A stretch of DNA of 64,000 nucleotides from an uncultured Alphaproteobacteria bacterium (GCA_902632575.1 CACPCY010000001.1:1-64000), one strand, 5' to 3'; shown: positions 44,026 through 53,218, counted from the first letter of the stretch. Program-made: numbers and translations. The notes: a model not told the origin generated them from the letters alone.

Positions 44026-45552
44026 TTATAATTCGTTATCTTCCATCTTAACACCAACAGCGTATGCATCTCTAACATTATCAGCACCAACTCTTTCGAG
44101 AATTGATACCCACTCAGCATAAACTTCGTCAAGTGCCTCTTGAGGAGATAGTTGTCCTGCTAAAGCTTTTGCAGTTCCAGTTGCTAATGCACTGTTGAAC
44201 TCAAAAGTACCAGGAACTCTTAATGGAAATACTCTGTTAGTGCTTTTTTCCATATCAGCAAGTGTGTCGACGTATGATTGAGCAATATCTGCATCCCAAC
44301 CAATTTGTGTCCAAACATCAGCTTTAAAGTCCTCTTCCATAAATGGGTTCACACCAAATCTACCAATTCCGATATCTGCTTGATGATTAGCGCCATTTGC
44401 AAAGAAGCAAAGATAATCAAAAGCGACATCTTTATTTTCTGACTTTCCTGCAACACCAACTGCCCATCCCCATACGAAGAAAGGAGCTTGATTGTATTTA
44501 GCATCCCACATTCCATTATCTCTGTTCCATACTTTATCAGCTCCAGGAAGTTGTGCGGCGCCAACTTGGTTTGCAATTGGACTATCTGGTTGCATTGCAG
44601 CAACAAAAGCATCATCCCAAGAGAAACTAAATAAGGTCTGGCCACCACCAAAAGAATTAATTTCGTCTCCAAGACCAAAGTTAATTCCACCAGGTGGTAC
44701 ATAGTTAACTGCATCAACCCAATCTGTAAGAGCTTCAACAAATCCAGGGTTATTAATTAATGGTTCCATAGTTTCTAAATCAAAGAAGAAACCTCCTGGG
44801 GTTCTCTCATTTTTGGCGTAAGCAACTGAACGCGAATAGAAAGCAGCATACATAAGGTCATCTTTTTTCATAACCTCAGCAGAACCATATTCTAGTTCTC
44901 CGTCACCATCCCAGTCCCAACCATTAAAATAAGAAGCCATTTCTCCGTACTCTTTCCAAGTTGTTGGAACTTTTAATTCCTTACCTGTATCTGCTTTATA
45001 CTTAGCTTGCATCTCAGGATTATCGATGACGTCTTTTCTATATTTTAAATAGTGTCTGTCACCATCAACAGGATACTGATACATAACACCGTCCCATGAA
45101 GCGATAGCCTTGTGTGAGGCTGATACGCCATCCATTTGGTCTACATATTCTTGTGGCACGGGCGCTAAATATCTTTTCCAGTCATTAATAAAGTTTGAAA
45201 AACCAAAGACGATATCATATGGAGCCTGACCAGCTTGGAAAGGAACCATTGCCTTCGAATAAAGGTCACCAGCAGGAGTATGTGTTACTTCTACTTTAGC
45301 ACCTGTTAATTTTTCAAACTGCTCAGCGTGAAGAGCGGTTGGCTCTCCCATAACAGGGATAGCGTGTGTATTTATAGTAAGTGTTCTTCCGCTATAGTCT
45401 TTTTGAGACATAGACTCATAAGAACACATTCCAGGAATGTCTCCTGTAGCAGCGATGTGCGGAAATTGATCTCCCCACTTGTCTGCATGTGCAACTTGGC
45501 TGCCTATCAAGAGGACAGACGCCAAGGCGCTTATCAAAGTTTTAAGTTTCAT
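44026..45552 (-). CDS. ABC transporter binding protein of Glp-type system
   Basis: 508 residues, a large family-1 binding protein, with ATG preceded by GGGAGGGA and a signal peptide (1-23, ending QVAHA). The mature part has DYSGRTLTINTHAIPVMGE, a calcium-like loop NGWDWDGDGELEYG (about 202-215), and conserved Trp residues. The operon order (binding protein, two permeases, GlpS-type, GlpT-type ATPases) resembles the rhizobial glycerol importer, where the binding protein GlpV comes last and is different. Substrate is thus probably another polyol or sugar. Confidence 0.82.
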   Translation of the reverse strand: MKLKTLISALASVLLIGSQVAHADKWGDQFPHIAATGDIPGMCSYESMSQKDYSGRTLTINTHAIPVMGEPTALHAEQFEKLTGAKVEVTHTPAGDLYSKAMVPFQAGQAPYDIVFGFSNFINDWKRYLAPVPQEYVDQMDGVSASHKAIASWDGVMYQYPVDGDRHYLKYRKDVIDNPEMQAKYKADTGKELKVPTTWKEYGEMASYFNGWDWDGDGELEYGSAEVMKKDDLMYAAFYSRSVAYAKNERTPGGFFFDLETMEPLINNPGFVEALTDWVDAVNYVPPGGINFGLGDEINSFGGGQTLFSFSWDDAFVAAMQPDSPIANQVGAAQLPGADKVWNRDNGMWDAKYNQAPFFVWGWAVGVAGKSENKDVAFDYLCFFANGANHQADIGIGRFGVNPFMEEDFKADVWTQIGWDADIAQSYVDTLADMEKSTNRVFPLRVPGTFEFNSALATGTAKALAGQLSPQEALDEVYAEWVSILERVGADNVRDAYAVGVKMEDNEL

Positions 45553-45611
45553 ATATTTCCCTCCCTTAATACTTCGTTTTTTGCTCAGAACTTAATCTGA
45601 TAACAAACTTT

Positions 45612-46673
45612 TTATGGTACTAAAACTGCTCTTCCTTTTACAAGACCGTTATTAAGATCATGCAGAGCTTTATTGGCTTCGCTAAGCTTGTACTCCTGCA
45701 TGGATAACCTTACTAGGTCTTTATTCGCTAACTCCATTAGCTCATAAAGTTCGGACCATGTACCAATTAAATTTCCTATGATATTTCTTTCAGAAATAAT
45801 CATATCAACGGATTTGATTTTAATATCTTCTCCGTAACCAACTATATAATAAGACCCTGTGTTTTTTGTCATATTAAGACCCATTGAAGTTGAGCCTTTT
45901 TCTCCCACCATATCTATGACTGCCTCAGCGCCGAGACCTTTGGTTAGCTCCATAACTCTCTCTACTTCATTGCCGTCAATTAAAACACCATGATCTCCAC
46001 CAAGAGGCATAGCATGCTTAAGTGCAGTTTCAGATTTTTCAACAATAATTATATTTGCAGCACACATTGCTTTTAAACATTGGATAGCTATGTGACCCAA
46101 ACCACCTGCACCTATTACAACACAGTTTTCACCAGGTAAAAGATGTCTTGTTGCTTTTTTTGCAACGCGATATGCTGTTAAACCCGCATCAGAAAATGGA
46201 GCAACATCCTTAGGGGTTAATGTGTTCGGGATCTTGATAAGATTTCTTACACTTGTTTTTAATAATTCAGAGTATCCACCCTCTTTAACATTTAATCCAG
46301 GAAAAATTCCGTTTTCGGCGTGAGTGTCTAAACCTTTTCTGCAACTTAAACAAGTGCCATTGGTTCCAGAGATAATTGGATGGAGAATAACTGAGTCACC
46401 TTTTTTAAATCCCTCTACGTCACTTCCAACTTCCTCAATCCATCCAGCGTTTTCATGACCCATTACACATGGTAAAAGTTTATCATCAGGGTCTTGGATA
46501 TGTCTCCACTCTCCCTCAATGACATGTAAATCTGTTCTGCAGACACCTGCTGCTCCAATCTTAACAATGACGTCAGATGCCTTTTCAAGTTTTGGGTTTG
46601 GAACTTCCTCTTCCTTTACCCAAACGTCTTGTTTCATCTCAGGGTCATAGCTGTGTAAAACTTGTGCTTTCAT
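45612..46673 (-). CDS. zinc-dependent NAD(P) alcohol dehydrogenase
   Basis: 353 residues of the medium-chain family: catalytic zinc Cys in GVCRTDLHV, GHE in VMGHENAGW, and cofactor motif IGAGGLGHIAIQ. The structural-zinc loop reads TCLSCRKGLDTHAEN; relatives normally have Cys where Ala is found, so that zinc site may be altered. It is first in the minus-strand direction ahead of the ABC operon (60-nt gap) and divergent from the AcoR-like regulator, which probably controls it. Substrate is likely a short alcohol, polyol or diol. Confidence 0.83.
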   Translation of the reverse strand: MKAQVLHSYDPEMKQDVWVKEEEVPNPKLEKASDVIVKIGAAGVCRTDLHVIEGEWRHIQDPDDKLLPCVMGHENAGWIEEVGSDVEGFKKGDSVILHPIISGTNGTCLSCRKGLDTHAENGIFPGLNVKEGGYSELLKTSVRNLIKIPNTLTPKDVAPFSDAGLTAYRVAKKATRHLLPGENCVVIGAGGLGHIAIQCLKAMCAANIIIVEKSETALKHAMPLGGDHGVLIDGNEVERVMELTKGLGAEAVIDMVGEKGSTSMGLNMTKNTGSYYIVGYGEDIKIKSVDMIISERNIIGNLIGTWSELYELMELANKDLVRLSMQEYKLSEANKALHDLNNGLVKGRAVLVP

Positions 46674-46772
46674 TAATTCCTCCCAAAATTTAATATATTA
46701 AACTATAAAAAATCCATAGTTCCAATGTTCAAAATTGATGCATTCTCTTGTTTATGAGAAAAAAATATTAAA

Positions 46773-46793
46773 ATTGTTCATTTTTTGAACAAT
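46773..46793. promoter_or_regulatory. inverted repeat, candidate operator for AcoR-like regulator
   Basis: ATTGTTCA (46773-46780) and TGAACAAT (46786-46793) form a perfect 8-bp inverted repeat spaced by five T. A further half-site AATGTTCA lies at 46724-46731. It is in the 163-nt divergent promoter region between the alcohol dehydrogenase gene and the AcoR-like gene, 44 nt before the latter. Fis-type HTH regulators bind such dyads. Confidence 0.5.
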
Positions 46794-46836
46794 CTTAGAC
46801 GTTGTAATAATTTTATGAAATTGCTAATTTTCAAAA

Positions 46837-47931
46837 ATGCAATCTTACAGACAGTTAATTGAAAGAACTCGTCTTTTGGAAAAGGATAGAAACATATCAT
46901 TAGATTTTACAGATAAAAAAATTGTTGATAGTTGGATTAGATGTTTTGAAAATGGTTTAAGCCCTGAGAGAAATTCTATTGATAGTGTAATAAGTGCAAC
47001 AAAATTAAATGAACTTCAAGATAAGTATAACGATATCAGAGGTTTTATTTTACCGGAATTAGAACTTCTTCATTCTCAAATTGCTGGAACAAACTTTATG
47101 GTTGCTTTTGCGAACAACGAGGGAGTTGTTCTCGACACTCTGTATGATAATGAATTTTATAATAGTAAAGCAAGAAAGGTTGTTATACCTGGATCAGTTT
47201 GGAAAGAAGAGTATAGAGGAACGAATGGATTAGGATTAACACTTAAGACAAAATCAGCATCTATAGTTGCTGGGGGTGAACATTTTTTTAATGAGCATTG
47301 TCACCTTTCCTGTTTTGCAAGTCCAATTTTTGATCATAACCAAAATATTGTTGGTATTATTGATGCTTCAACTGATACATCATCTAGACAAGACCATACG
47401 TTGGCTCTTGTGAAACTATCTGCAAAATCTGTAGAACAGAAATTATTTTTGAATTCATTTCAGCACACTAACATTTACTCTTTTCACCCAAGAAGCGAAT
47501 ATCTGAATACAAATAGTATAGGTTTGATAGCTGTTAATGATGATGGAGAGATAGAGGGATTGAATTCTAACGCAAGAGTTATGCTTAGTGGTATTTTTAG
47601 AGATACAACAAATGATTTTTTTAATATCTTTACTACTCCATATCATAAAATTGCTTATGATTTAAATTTAGATAAAGTTTTAAAAATAAGAGACTGGTTG
47701 GGTTCAAGTCTTTTTATTAAGCTATTCCAAAGGCAAACTTACAATTCTAAAAGTGTAAATAATAATTTAAAACAGCCTTATAAGCCCTGTGTAAATTGTG
47801 AAGGTTCTGCAATAAAAGAAAAGCAGTGTATTCTTATTCAAAAAACATATAAGCAAACTGGTGAAAAGGTAAGCAGCGTTTCAAGAACATTAAATATCTC
47901 AAGAACAACTGTTTATAAGCATTTATCTTAG
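46837..47931 (+). CDS. AcoR-like regulator lacking the AAA+ domain
   Basis: 364 residues. Residues about 25-60 resemble the AcoR start (IVDSWIRCFENGLSPE), about 70-190 a GAF sensor (GTNGLGLTLKTKSASIV, then CHLSCFASPIFD and GIIDAST), about 215-260 a PAS-like segment (IGLIAVNDDGEIEGLN), and about 330-363 a Fis-type HTH (VSSVSRTLNISRTTVYKHL). The sigma-54 activating AAA+ domain between the PAS and HTH is absent, so it should act with the main sigma factor. The CVNCEG-x-x-KEKQC stretch could bind metal. Divergent from, and probably controlling, the alcohol dehydrogenase-ABC operon. Confidence 0.75.
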   Translation: MQSYRQLIERTRLLEKDRNISLDFTDKKIVDSWIRCFENGLSPERNSIDSVISATKLNELQDKYNDIRGFILPELELLHSQIAGTNFMVAFANNEGVVLDTLYDNEFYNSKARKVVIPGSVWKEEYRGTNGLGLTLKTKSASIVAGGEHFFNEHCHLSCFASPIFDHNQNIVGIIDASTDTSSRQDHTLALVKLSAKSVEQKLFLNSFQHTNIYSFHPRSEYLNTNSIGLIAVNDDGEIEGLNSNARVMLSGIFRDTTNDFFNIFTTPYHKIAYDLNLDKVLKIRDWLGSSLFIKLFQRQTYNSKSVNNNLKQPYKPCVNCEGSAIKEKQCILIQKTYKQTGEKVSSVSRTLNISRTTVYKHLS

Positions 47932-48966
47932 TTATTTTACGCCAAGTTTTTTTTGTAAGTCACTAGAAGAGGTAGTGTATCTAAACACATATTTCTTATC
48001 ACTATGACAATATTCAAACATTTTTTTAGCTGCAAGTGCAGCTTCATGAAAGCCACTCAAAATTAACTTTAATTTGCCGGGATAAATACAAATATCTCCA
48101 ACAGCAAAAATTCTTGGTATTGATGTTTCAAAATTTTCAGTATTAACAGATATTAAATTGCTTTCTAAGTTTAATCCCCACTCTGCAATCGGTCCTAATT
48201 CTATTTTTAAACCAAAAAAAGGAAATATAGCATCAATGTCATTCAATGTTGATCCATCGTCAAGTGTAACATTAACTTTACCATTATTATTTTTTTCAAC
48301 TTTTTTTAGACTTCCCATACTGAAATTCACTTCACCCTCATCAACCAGTGACATAACCTTATTTACTGAGTCTTGAACTCCTTTAAATTCTTTTCTTCTG
48401 TGAACCAGGGAAACTTTTTGGGCAATGCCTTGAAATCCCATAACATAATCGAGCGCAGAGTCTCCACCGCCAATTATTAAAATGTTCTTATCTTGAAAGT
48501 CAGTCCTTTTTTTTACGGAGTAAAATATATTTTTATTTTCTAGCTCTTGGGCACCCTCTGCAGGAAGTTTTCTTGGAACAAAGCTACCAGCGCCTGCTGC
48601 AATTACAAGAGACTTACATTTAATTGAAGTACCCTTATCAGTTTCAACTAGGATATCATTTTCATTTATTTCAATTTTTGATGTTAATTGATTGAGGTGA
48701 TATGAAGGTTTGAAAGGCTCAGCTTGTTTGATCAAATCGTCTGTTAATTCTTGACCAGTAATAGCTGGCCTACTTGGAATATCGTATAAATTTTTATCAG
48801 GGTAAAGCTCGGCACATTGTCCGCCAATCTTGTCTAAATTATCAATAAGATGGGATTTCATATCTAAGAGTCCCAACTCAAAGACTTGAAAAAGACCGCA
48901 TGGTCCTGCACCAATAATTACAACATCAGTTTCATGATTAGATCCAGGATTTACACTATTATTCAT
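47932..48966 (-). CDS. ferredoxin-NADP+ reductase (thioredoxin-reductase-like)
   Basis: 344 residues. FAD motif VVIIGAGPCGLFQVFELG, followed by GGQCAELYPDKNLYDIP, is the signature of the TrxR-like ferredoxin-NADP reductases; the redox CxxC of thioredoxin reductase is absent. NADP motif LIIGGGDSALDYVMG. Supplies or takes electrons from ferredoxin. It lies 152 nt downstream of a Rieske oxygenase gene on the same strand and could support it. Convergent with the AcoR-like gene. Confidence 0.85.
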   Translation of the reverse strand: MNNSVNPGSNHETDVVIIGAGPCGLFQVFELGLLDMKSHLIDNLDKIGGQCAELYPDKNLYDIPSRPAITGQELTDDLIKQAEPFKPSYHLNQLTSKIEINENDILVETDKGTSIKCKSLVIAAGAGSFVPRKLPAEGAQELENKNIFYSVKKRTDFQDKNILIIGGGDSALDYVMGFQGIAQKVSLVHRRKEFKGVQDSVNKVMSLVDEGEVNFSMGSLKKVEKNNNGKVNVTLDDGSTLNDIDAIFPFFGLKIELGPIAEWGLNLESNLISVNTENFETSIPRIFAVGDICIYPGKLKLILSGFHEAALAAKKMFEYCHSDKKYVFRYTTSSSDLQKKLGVK

Positions 48967-49118
48967 GTCTTATATTATAGTAATCTATTAGATTTAAGAT
49001 CAAATAGTTATATATAATAAAGCAAATATTATTAATGCTTATTGTTTTCGTGCATAATAATAGCAATTGCAAGTACGACACCAAAGATACCTAAAAAAGC
49101 AATGTTTCAAAAGTCGTT

Positions 49119-50318
49119 TTAAAATTTATTTAACATTTTTCTAGCATACCAATCGTGAAAAACGTGAGTTGGCTCGTCCATCACTGGTGAAAATCGTCCT
49201 CCATCAAAGCCTTCTGCATAACGTCCTTTTTGCATTCCCTCAACAACAAAAATATCTTCCTCAAATACAGTTCTCCAAAGTTTAGTATTCTCTAAGCGAG
49301 TTTGCTGATATTCATCTGATAACATAGAAGGATCTGAATAATAGATTTCAACATGTTCTTTAATTTGATCACATGCTATTGGTTCAATAATTAGATTAAA
49401 AACGTGATCTTTTTGTACACCCAATATTAAATTTGGAAACAAAACTATATATTCGCCTTTACTGTCCCATTCGGGGCTTAAATTTTTAAAATTTTGAAAC
49501 TGTTTTCCTGTTGAATACTTTGGAATATATTTGTTACTTATTTGCCCAGAGTAATGCCCATATTTTACAATATTTTCATGATCTTCTAACTTAGAATAGC
49601 TATTTAGTCCCGGATGAATCCAAGGAAGGTGATAAGACTCTAAATAATTCTCGACTGCTAGCTTCCAATTAGTTTTGACTTCAAGATTAAAAGAGGAGTC
49701 ACTCATATCTGAGTACATTGATTGATTAAAGGAAGACCAACGATCTAATAAGTTTTTATGAACCTCTTCAAAGGGTTTAGCTCTTCCATCAAGGTTAACG
49801 AAAATAACATCTCTCCAGATATGAGAGCGAACCTCGATTAATGATAATTCACTTTTATTTATATCTGAATGATAATTATAGCCAGGACCTCCTATGTGTG
49901 GGGTAGCAACAACTTCTCCTGTTTGTTTGTAACACCAAGAGTGATAAGAACATCGAATTGCTCCTTTTAAAACTGTAGGTTCTTCTATGAGAGTCATTCC
50001 TCGATGTCGACATACATTTTGGAAAACCCGTATTTTTTTATCTTGGCTACTGCGGATTAATAAAAGAGGATTTTTAAAATAATTGACTGGTTTAACAGAG
50101 CCAATTTGAGGAAGATCTTTAACGAAGCCTACAGCAAACCATCCCTTGTTAAAAAGAATATCTCTCTCTAAATCAAAACATTCTGTTTTAGTATAGTATT
50201 CATTGGGAATACCTTTTGCTTTGTGAATTGGCTTCGTGCACTGCTCCAATTTTTGAAGACTAGGAACATACTTTTGTTCAGTAATTTCTGTTTCAAATTC
50301 TATTTTTCGCAATATCAA
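49119..50318 (-). CDS. Rieske [2Fe-2S] ring-hydroxylating-type oxygenase, alpha subunit
   Basis: 399 residues from a TTG start (AAAGGGAA just upstream). The Rieske cluster ligands are Cys103 and His105 (NVCRHRG), Cys123 and His126 (CSYHSW), with correct C-x-H-x17-C-x2-H spacing. The mononuclear iron site is in ENYLESYHLPWIHP (His230, His235). It resembles demethylating enzymes for betaines and carnitine more than classical aromatic dioxygenases, but the substrate is not readable. It needs a reductase; the FNR at 47932 is a candidate. No beta subunit present. Confidence 0.83.
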   Translation of the reverse strand: MILRKIEFETEITEQKYVPSLQKLEQCTKPIHKAKGIPNEYYTKTECFDLERDILFNKGWFAVGFVKDLPQIGSVKPVNYFKNPLLLIRSSQDKKIRVFQNVCRHRGMTLIEEPTVLKGAIRCSYHSWCYKQTGEVVATPHIGGPGYNYHSDINKSELSLIEVRSHIWRDVIFVNLDGRAKPFEEVHKNLLDRWSSFNQSMYSDMSDSSFNLEVKTNWKLAVENYLESYHLPWIHPGLNSYSKLEDHENIVKYGHYSGQISNKYIPKYSTGKQFQNFKNLSPEWDSKGEYIVLFPNLILGVQKDHVFNLIIEPIACDQIKEHVEIYYSDPSMLSDEYQQTRLENTKLWRTVFEEDIFVVEGMQKGRYAEGFDGGRFSPVMDEPTHVFHDWYARKMLNKF

Positions 50319-50504
50319 TTCCCTTTAAAAGTTAATTTTATAATAAGCATCAATATATGTCATCGGTATATAAAAATGAATACTCGATCAAGCCTTTGAA
50401 CTAAATTTATAAAATAAAACAGCACTTACAAAACTCTATTATGGAAATAAATCTGTTTCTAGTTTAAAAAAAGGATAGGGAAATAAAGGTTCAGGAGAGC
50501 TAAA

Positions 50505-51617
50505 GTGGGGGCAAAAAAATCAGATTTTTTCGACTCAAGAGATAAGTATTTATCATTTGTAAATTCTACCAACGAAAAAAGTCGAATAGCTTTTCAATTA
50601 GCGAAGTATTTAAAAAATTCTAAAATTACTAAAGATGCATTTAGAATTTTTGATGCTGGGACAGGAGATGGCTCAGTTATCTGCACATTGCTATCAGCTG
50701 TTCATGACAAATTTCCTGAAGATCCAATTATAGTTGTTGGCAAAGAAATTAGTATTGATGATATTAACAGTCTTCTAAATTATCTTGGTTATAGATTTTT
50801 TGAACATAAGAATTTAGTTTTCTGTATTACGAATGCATCCTATAGAGAAATTAATGATAATCGTTTCACAGATTGTAAGTTAATTAAAAAAGAATTAGTT
50901 GGAAATTCAAGTTTTAGTTTCAATCAGCAACTCATGAATATGGGTGAGGTTATAAGAAAAAATTGGGATATAAAAGAAGATACTTCTTCAACCATATTGA
51001 GACCGAGGCAAAAGACACTGATGGTTATTTATAGGAGGGATCAAAAAATTGCATTAAAGCATTTGATACCAAGTAAGTTAGAGAGTATTCCAAAGTTTTA
51101 CGACTATATAATTGCATCTCAAGCTTTCAGGCTAAGATCTCCTTACGACAGAACACTTAAGCTAGTGCTTGTTCCATTATTAAAAATGTTAGATGTAAAA
51201 GGTCAGCTATTTTTTATTTATTCATCCGGAAATGATTTTTCAAAAAAGCTTCTCAAATTATTCTTTCCAAAGATTAATCCCTATCAATTTAGTGATCCCA
51301 AAAAATTTGTAGAAAGCCTAAATAAAAAAATACCTCATTTTAGAAAAAAATTTAAAGTATCCACATCTTCATTTTTATTTTCATTTATAAACCTATCATT
51401 ATCCTCTAAGAAAAAATTTTCACCAATGAACTCTCTTGGATTATGGAATGCTATCACCTATGTTGGTCAAATATCCGAAAATGAACAAAAAAGTATAAAA
51501 ATAAGTATTAATTTCCTTGATAAAATTAGCAATAGTGCAAAAAAACTTAAATTGCAATTCAGTGACCATCTTTTAAGGTTTGAAAAGAATAATGTTAAAA
51601 GTCATTTAGATGAGTAA
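50505..51617 (+). CDS. SAM methyltransferase-like protein, unknown substrate
   Basis: 370 residues from GTG 50505, with AGGAGAGC about 6 nt upstream. Residues about 44-60 contain RIFDAGTGDGSVICTLLS, a class I SAM-binding motif I. The remaining motifs are weak (LDVKGQLFFIYSSG about 230), and the C-terminal half is basic and Lys/Phe-rich. It overlaps the DddP-like gene by 8 nt, so a linked function is likely. Family unknown to me; it may be a methyltransferase or a related non-catalytic protein. Confidence 0.6.
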   Translation: MGAKKSDFFDSRDKYLSFVNSTNEKSRIAFQLAKYLKNSKITKDAFRIFDAGTGDGSVICTLLSAVHDKFPEDPIIVVGKEISIDDINSLLNYLGYRFFEHKNLVFCITNASYREINDNRFTDCKLIKKELVGNSSFSFNQQLMNMGEVIRKNWDIKEDTSSTILRPRQKTLMVIYRRDQKIALKHLIPSKLESIPKFYDYIIASQAFRLRSPYDRTLKLVLVPLLKMLDVKGQLFFIYSSGNDFSKKLLKLFFPKINPYQFSDPKKFVESLNKKIPHFRKKFKVSTSSFLFSFINLSLSSKKKFSPMNSLGLWNAITYVGQISENEQKSIKISINFLDKISNSAKKLKLQFSDHLLRFEKNNVKSHLDE

Positions 51618-52896
51618 TTTTACAAGTAAATTTGCTGACCGTAAAATTGGTCCAAAGTTTTTCGAAACAATTAACCAAACTTTTGAAAATCAAGTTTTCA
51701 AACCTAGACTTTACGAAGAAAAAATAGACTTCGACCGTTTACGTATGTACCGACTCAATAGAGTTTTAGAACAACTACGATTAAATAATGTTGGTGCTTG
51801 CATATTATTTGATCCGATCAATATAAGGTATGCAACCGACAGTAGAAATATGAGTTTATTTACAATGCATGAACTTGTACGATTTGTATTTATTTCTGCA
51901 GAGGGAAAAGTAATACTATTTGATTATCCTAAGAGCGAACATCTCTCAGAACATTTGTGCACGATTGATGAGATTCGAGCTGTTGATAGTTGGGATTTTT
52001 TTTCAGCAAATAATTTTGTTAATAAAAATGCAAAAAAATGGGCTGGCACTGTTCAAGATTTAATGAGAGAGCATTCACCTAATAATAATTGCCTTGCAAT
52101 AGATGTTTCTGATCCAGTTGGAATACAAATGTTACTTAAACAGTTTAATGTTAAACTAGTGAATGCCCAAAAGTACATTGAGCTTGCAAGATCTATTAAA
52201 TCTGATGATGAGTTAATTTGCATGAGAGCTTCTATTGAGACTGCTGAAAAAGGAATGTGGCTAATGAAAGATAAACTTCAGGCAGGTATGACAGAAGAGG
52301 AGCTTTGGTCATATATGCATAAAGTCAATATTGAAAATGGTGGGGAGTGGTTTGAGACTCGTCTTTTAGTATCTGGGCCACGAACAAATCCTTGGCTTCA
52401 AGAATGCAGTAACAGAGTCATTGAGTCTGGAGATTTAGTTGCTTTTGATACAGATATGGTTGGACCATACGGTTACTGTGCTGATATCTCTAGAACCTTT
52501 GTTGAGGGCAATCGTCTAAATGATGAACAAAAAAGGCTTTACTCAATGTCTTTAGAGCATATTAATCATAACAAATCTCTGATTAAAGCTGGTTTAAATT
52601 TTAGAGAATTTGCAGAAAAATCCTGGAAATTGCCTGATAGTTGTTACGATAATCATTATCCATGCATTATTCATGGTGTCGGTCTTTGTGATGAATGGCC
52701 TCTTGTTGCTTACCCAAATAGAGATTTTAGCAATGCAGATTACTCAGCCAATTTTGAGGAAAATATGACTATCTGCGTAGAAAGTTATATAGGTGAAGTT
52801 GGCGGCAAAGAAGGAATTAAACTTGAGGATCAGTTCGTTGTAACCAAAGATGGCCTGAAGCAAATAAGCTCATTTCCTTATGAGATAGATATCTAA
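51610..52896 (+). CDS. dddP: DddP-like DMSP lyase (M24 family)
   Basis: 428 residues of the M24 pita-bread fold. Conserved stretches shared with DddP include ILFDPINIRYATDSRNM, SGPRTNPWLQEC, HGVGLCDEWPLVAYP and the metal ligands Asp280, Asp282, Asp292, His355, Glu391 and Glu406. The D-x-D-x9-D spacing is the same as in Roseobacter DddP (D295, D297, D307), which uses iron to cleave DMSP to dimethyl sulphide and acrylate. A creatinase or Xaa-Pro peptidase role is the alternative, but the DEWPLVAYP segment favours DddP. Cytoplasmic. Overlaps the methyltransferase-like gene; the SMR gene follows 1 nt later. Confidence 0.75.
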   Translation: MSNFTSKFADRKIGPKFFETINQTFENQVFKPRLYEEKIDFDRLRMYRLNRVLEQLRLNNVGACILFDPINIRYATDSRNMSLFTMHELVRFVFISAEGKVILFDYPKSEHLSEHLCTIDEIRAVDSWDFFSANNFVNKNAKKWAGTVQDLMREHSPNNNCLAIDVSDPVGIQMLLKQFNVKLVNAQKYIELARSIKSDDELICMRASIETAEKGMWLMKDKLQAGMTEEELWSYMHKVNIENGGEWFETRLLVSGPRTNPWLQECSNRVIESGDLVAFDTDMVGPYGYCADISRTFVEGNRLNDEQKRLYSMSLEHINHNKSLIKAGLNFREFAEKSWKLPDSCYDNHYPCIIHGVGLCDEWPLVAYPNRDFSNADYSANFEENMTICVESYIGEVGGKEGIKLEDQFVVTKDGLKQISSFPYEIDI

Positions 52897-52897
52897 A

Positions 52898-53218
52898 TTG
52901 ATTGGATATTTTTATTTAGCTGCAGCGGTCTTCTTCGGGATACTCTCAAATAATTTTGCCAAAATATCTAATGGATACGAGAAATTTATACCGACTTCAC
53001 TAAGTGCTATCTCCATAGTAATCGCAGTCTTTTTTATTTCTAAGGTAATGAAATTTTTACCGATGGGAATTGCCTATGCTTCTTATGCTGGTTTAGTAAT
53101 TTTTGGAACATTCGTATTAAGTATAATTAAGTTTGGTCAGAGTCCAAACTTATTTGGAATACTTGGTTGCGGGCTAATTATACTTGGTATTGTTATGGTA
53201 AACGCTCTGGGTAAATAA
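52898..53218 (+). CDS. SMR-family membrane protein lacking Glu14
   Basis: 106 residues, TTG start one base after the dddP stop. Four membrane helices and the segments YFYLAAAVFFGIL and MGIAYASYAGL align with EmrE without gaps. The proton/drug-coupling Glu14 of EmrE is Gly14 here and Trp63 is Tyr, while the neighbouring Tyr60 position is kept. It therefore should not work as an ordinary proton-coupled multidrug antiporter. A role in moving DMSP-derived compounds, or a structural role, is inference from context. Convergent with the Ugp operon. Confidence 0.75.
   Translation: MIGYFYLAAAVFFGILSNNFAKISNGYEKFIPTSLSAISIVIAVFFISKVMKFLPMGIAYASYAGLVIFGTFVLSIIKFGQSPNLFGILGCGLIILGIVMVNALGK

Noticed and set aside
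49035..49108. Hydrophobic peptide of about 23 residues on the minus strand between the FNR and Rieske genes
   Set aside because: The frame opens right after a TGA and has only an ATT as possible start; too short and without a ribosome site to call a gene.
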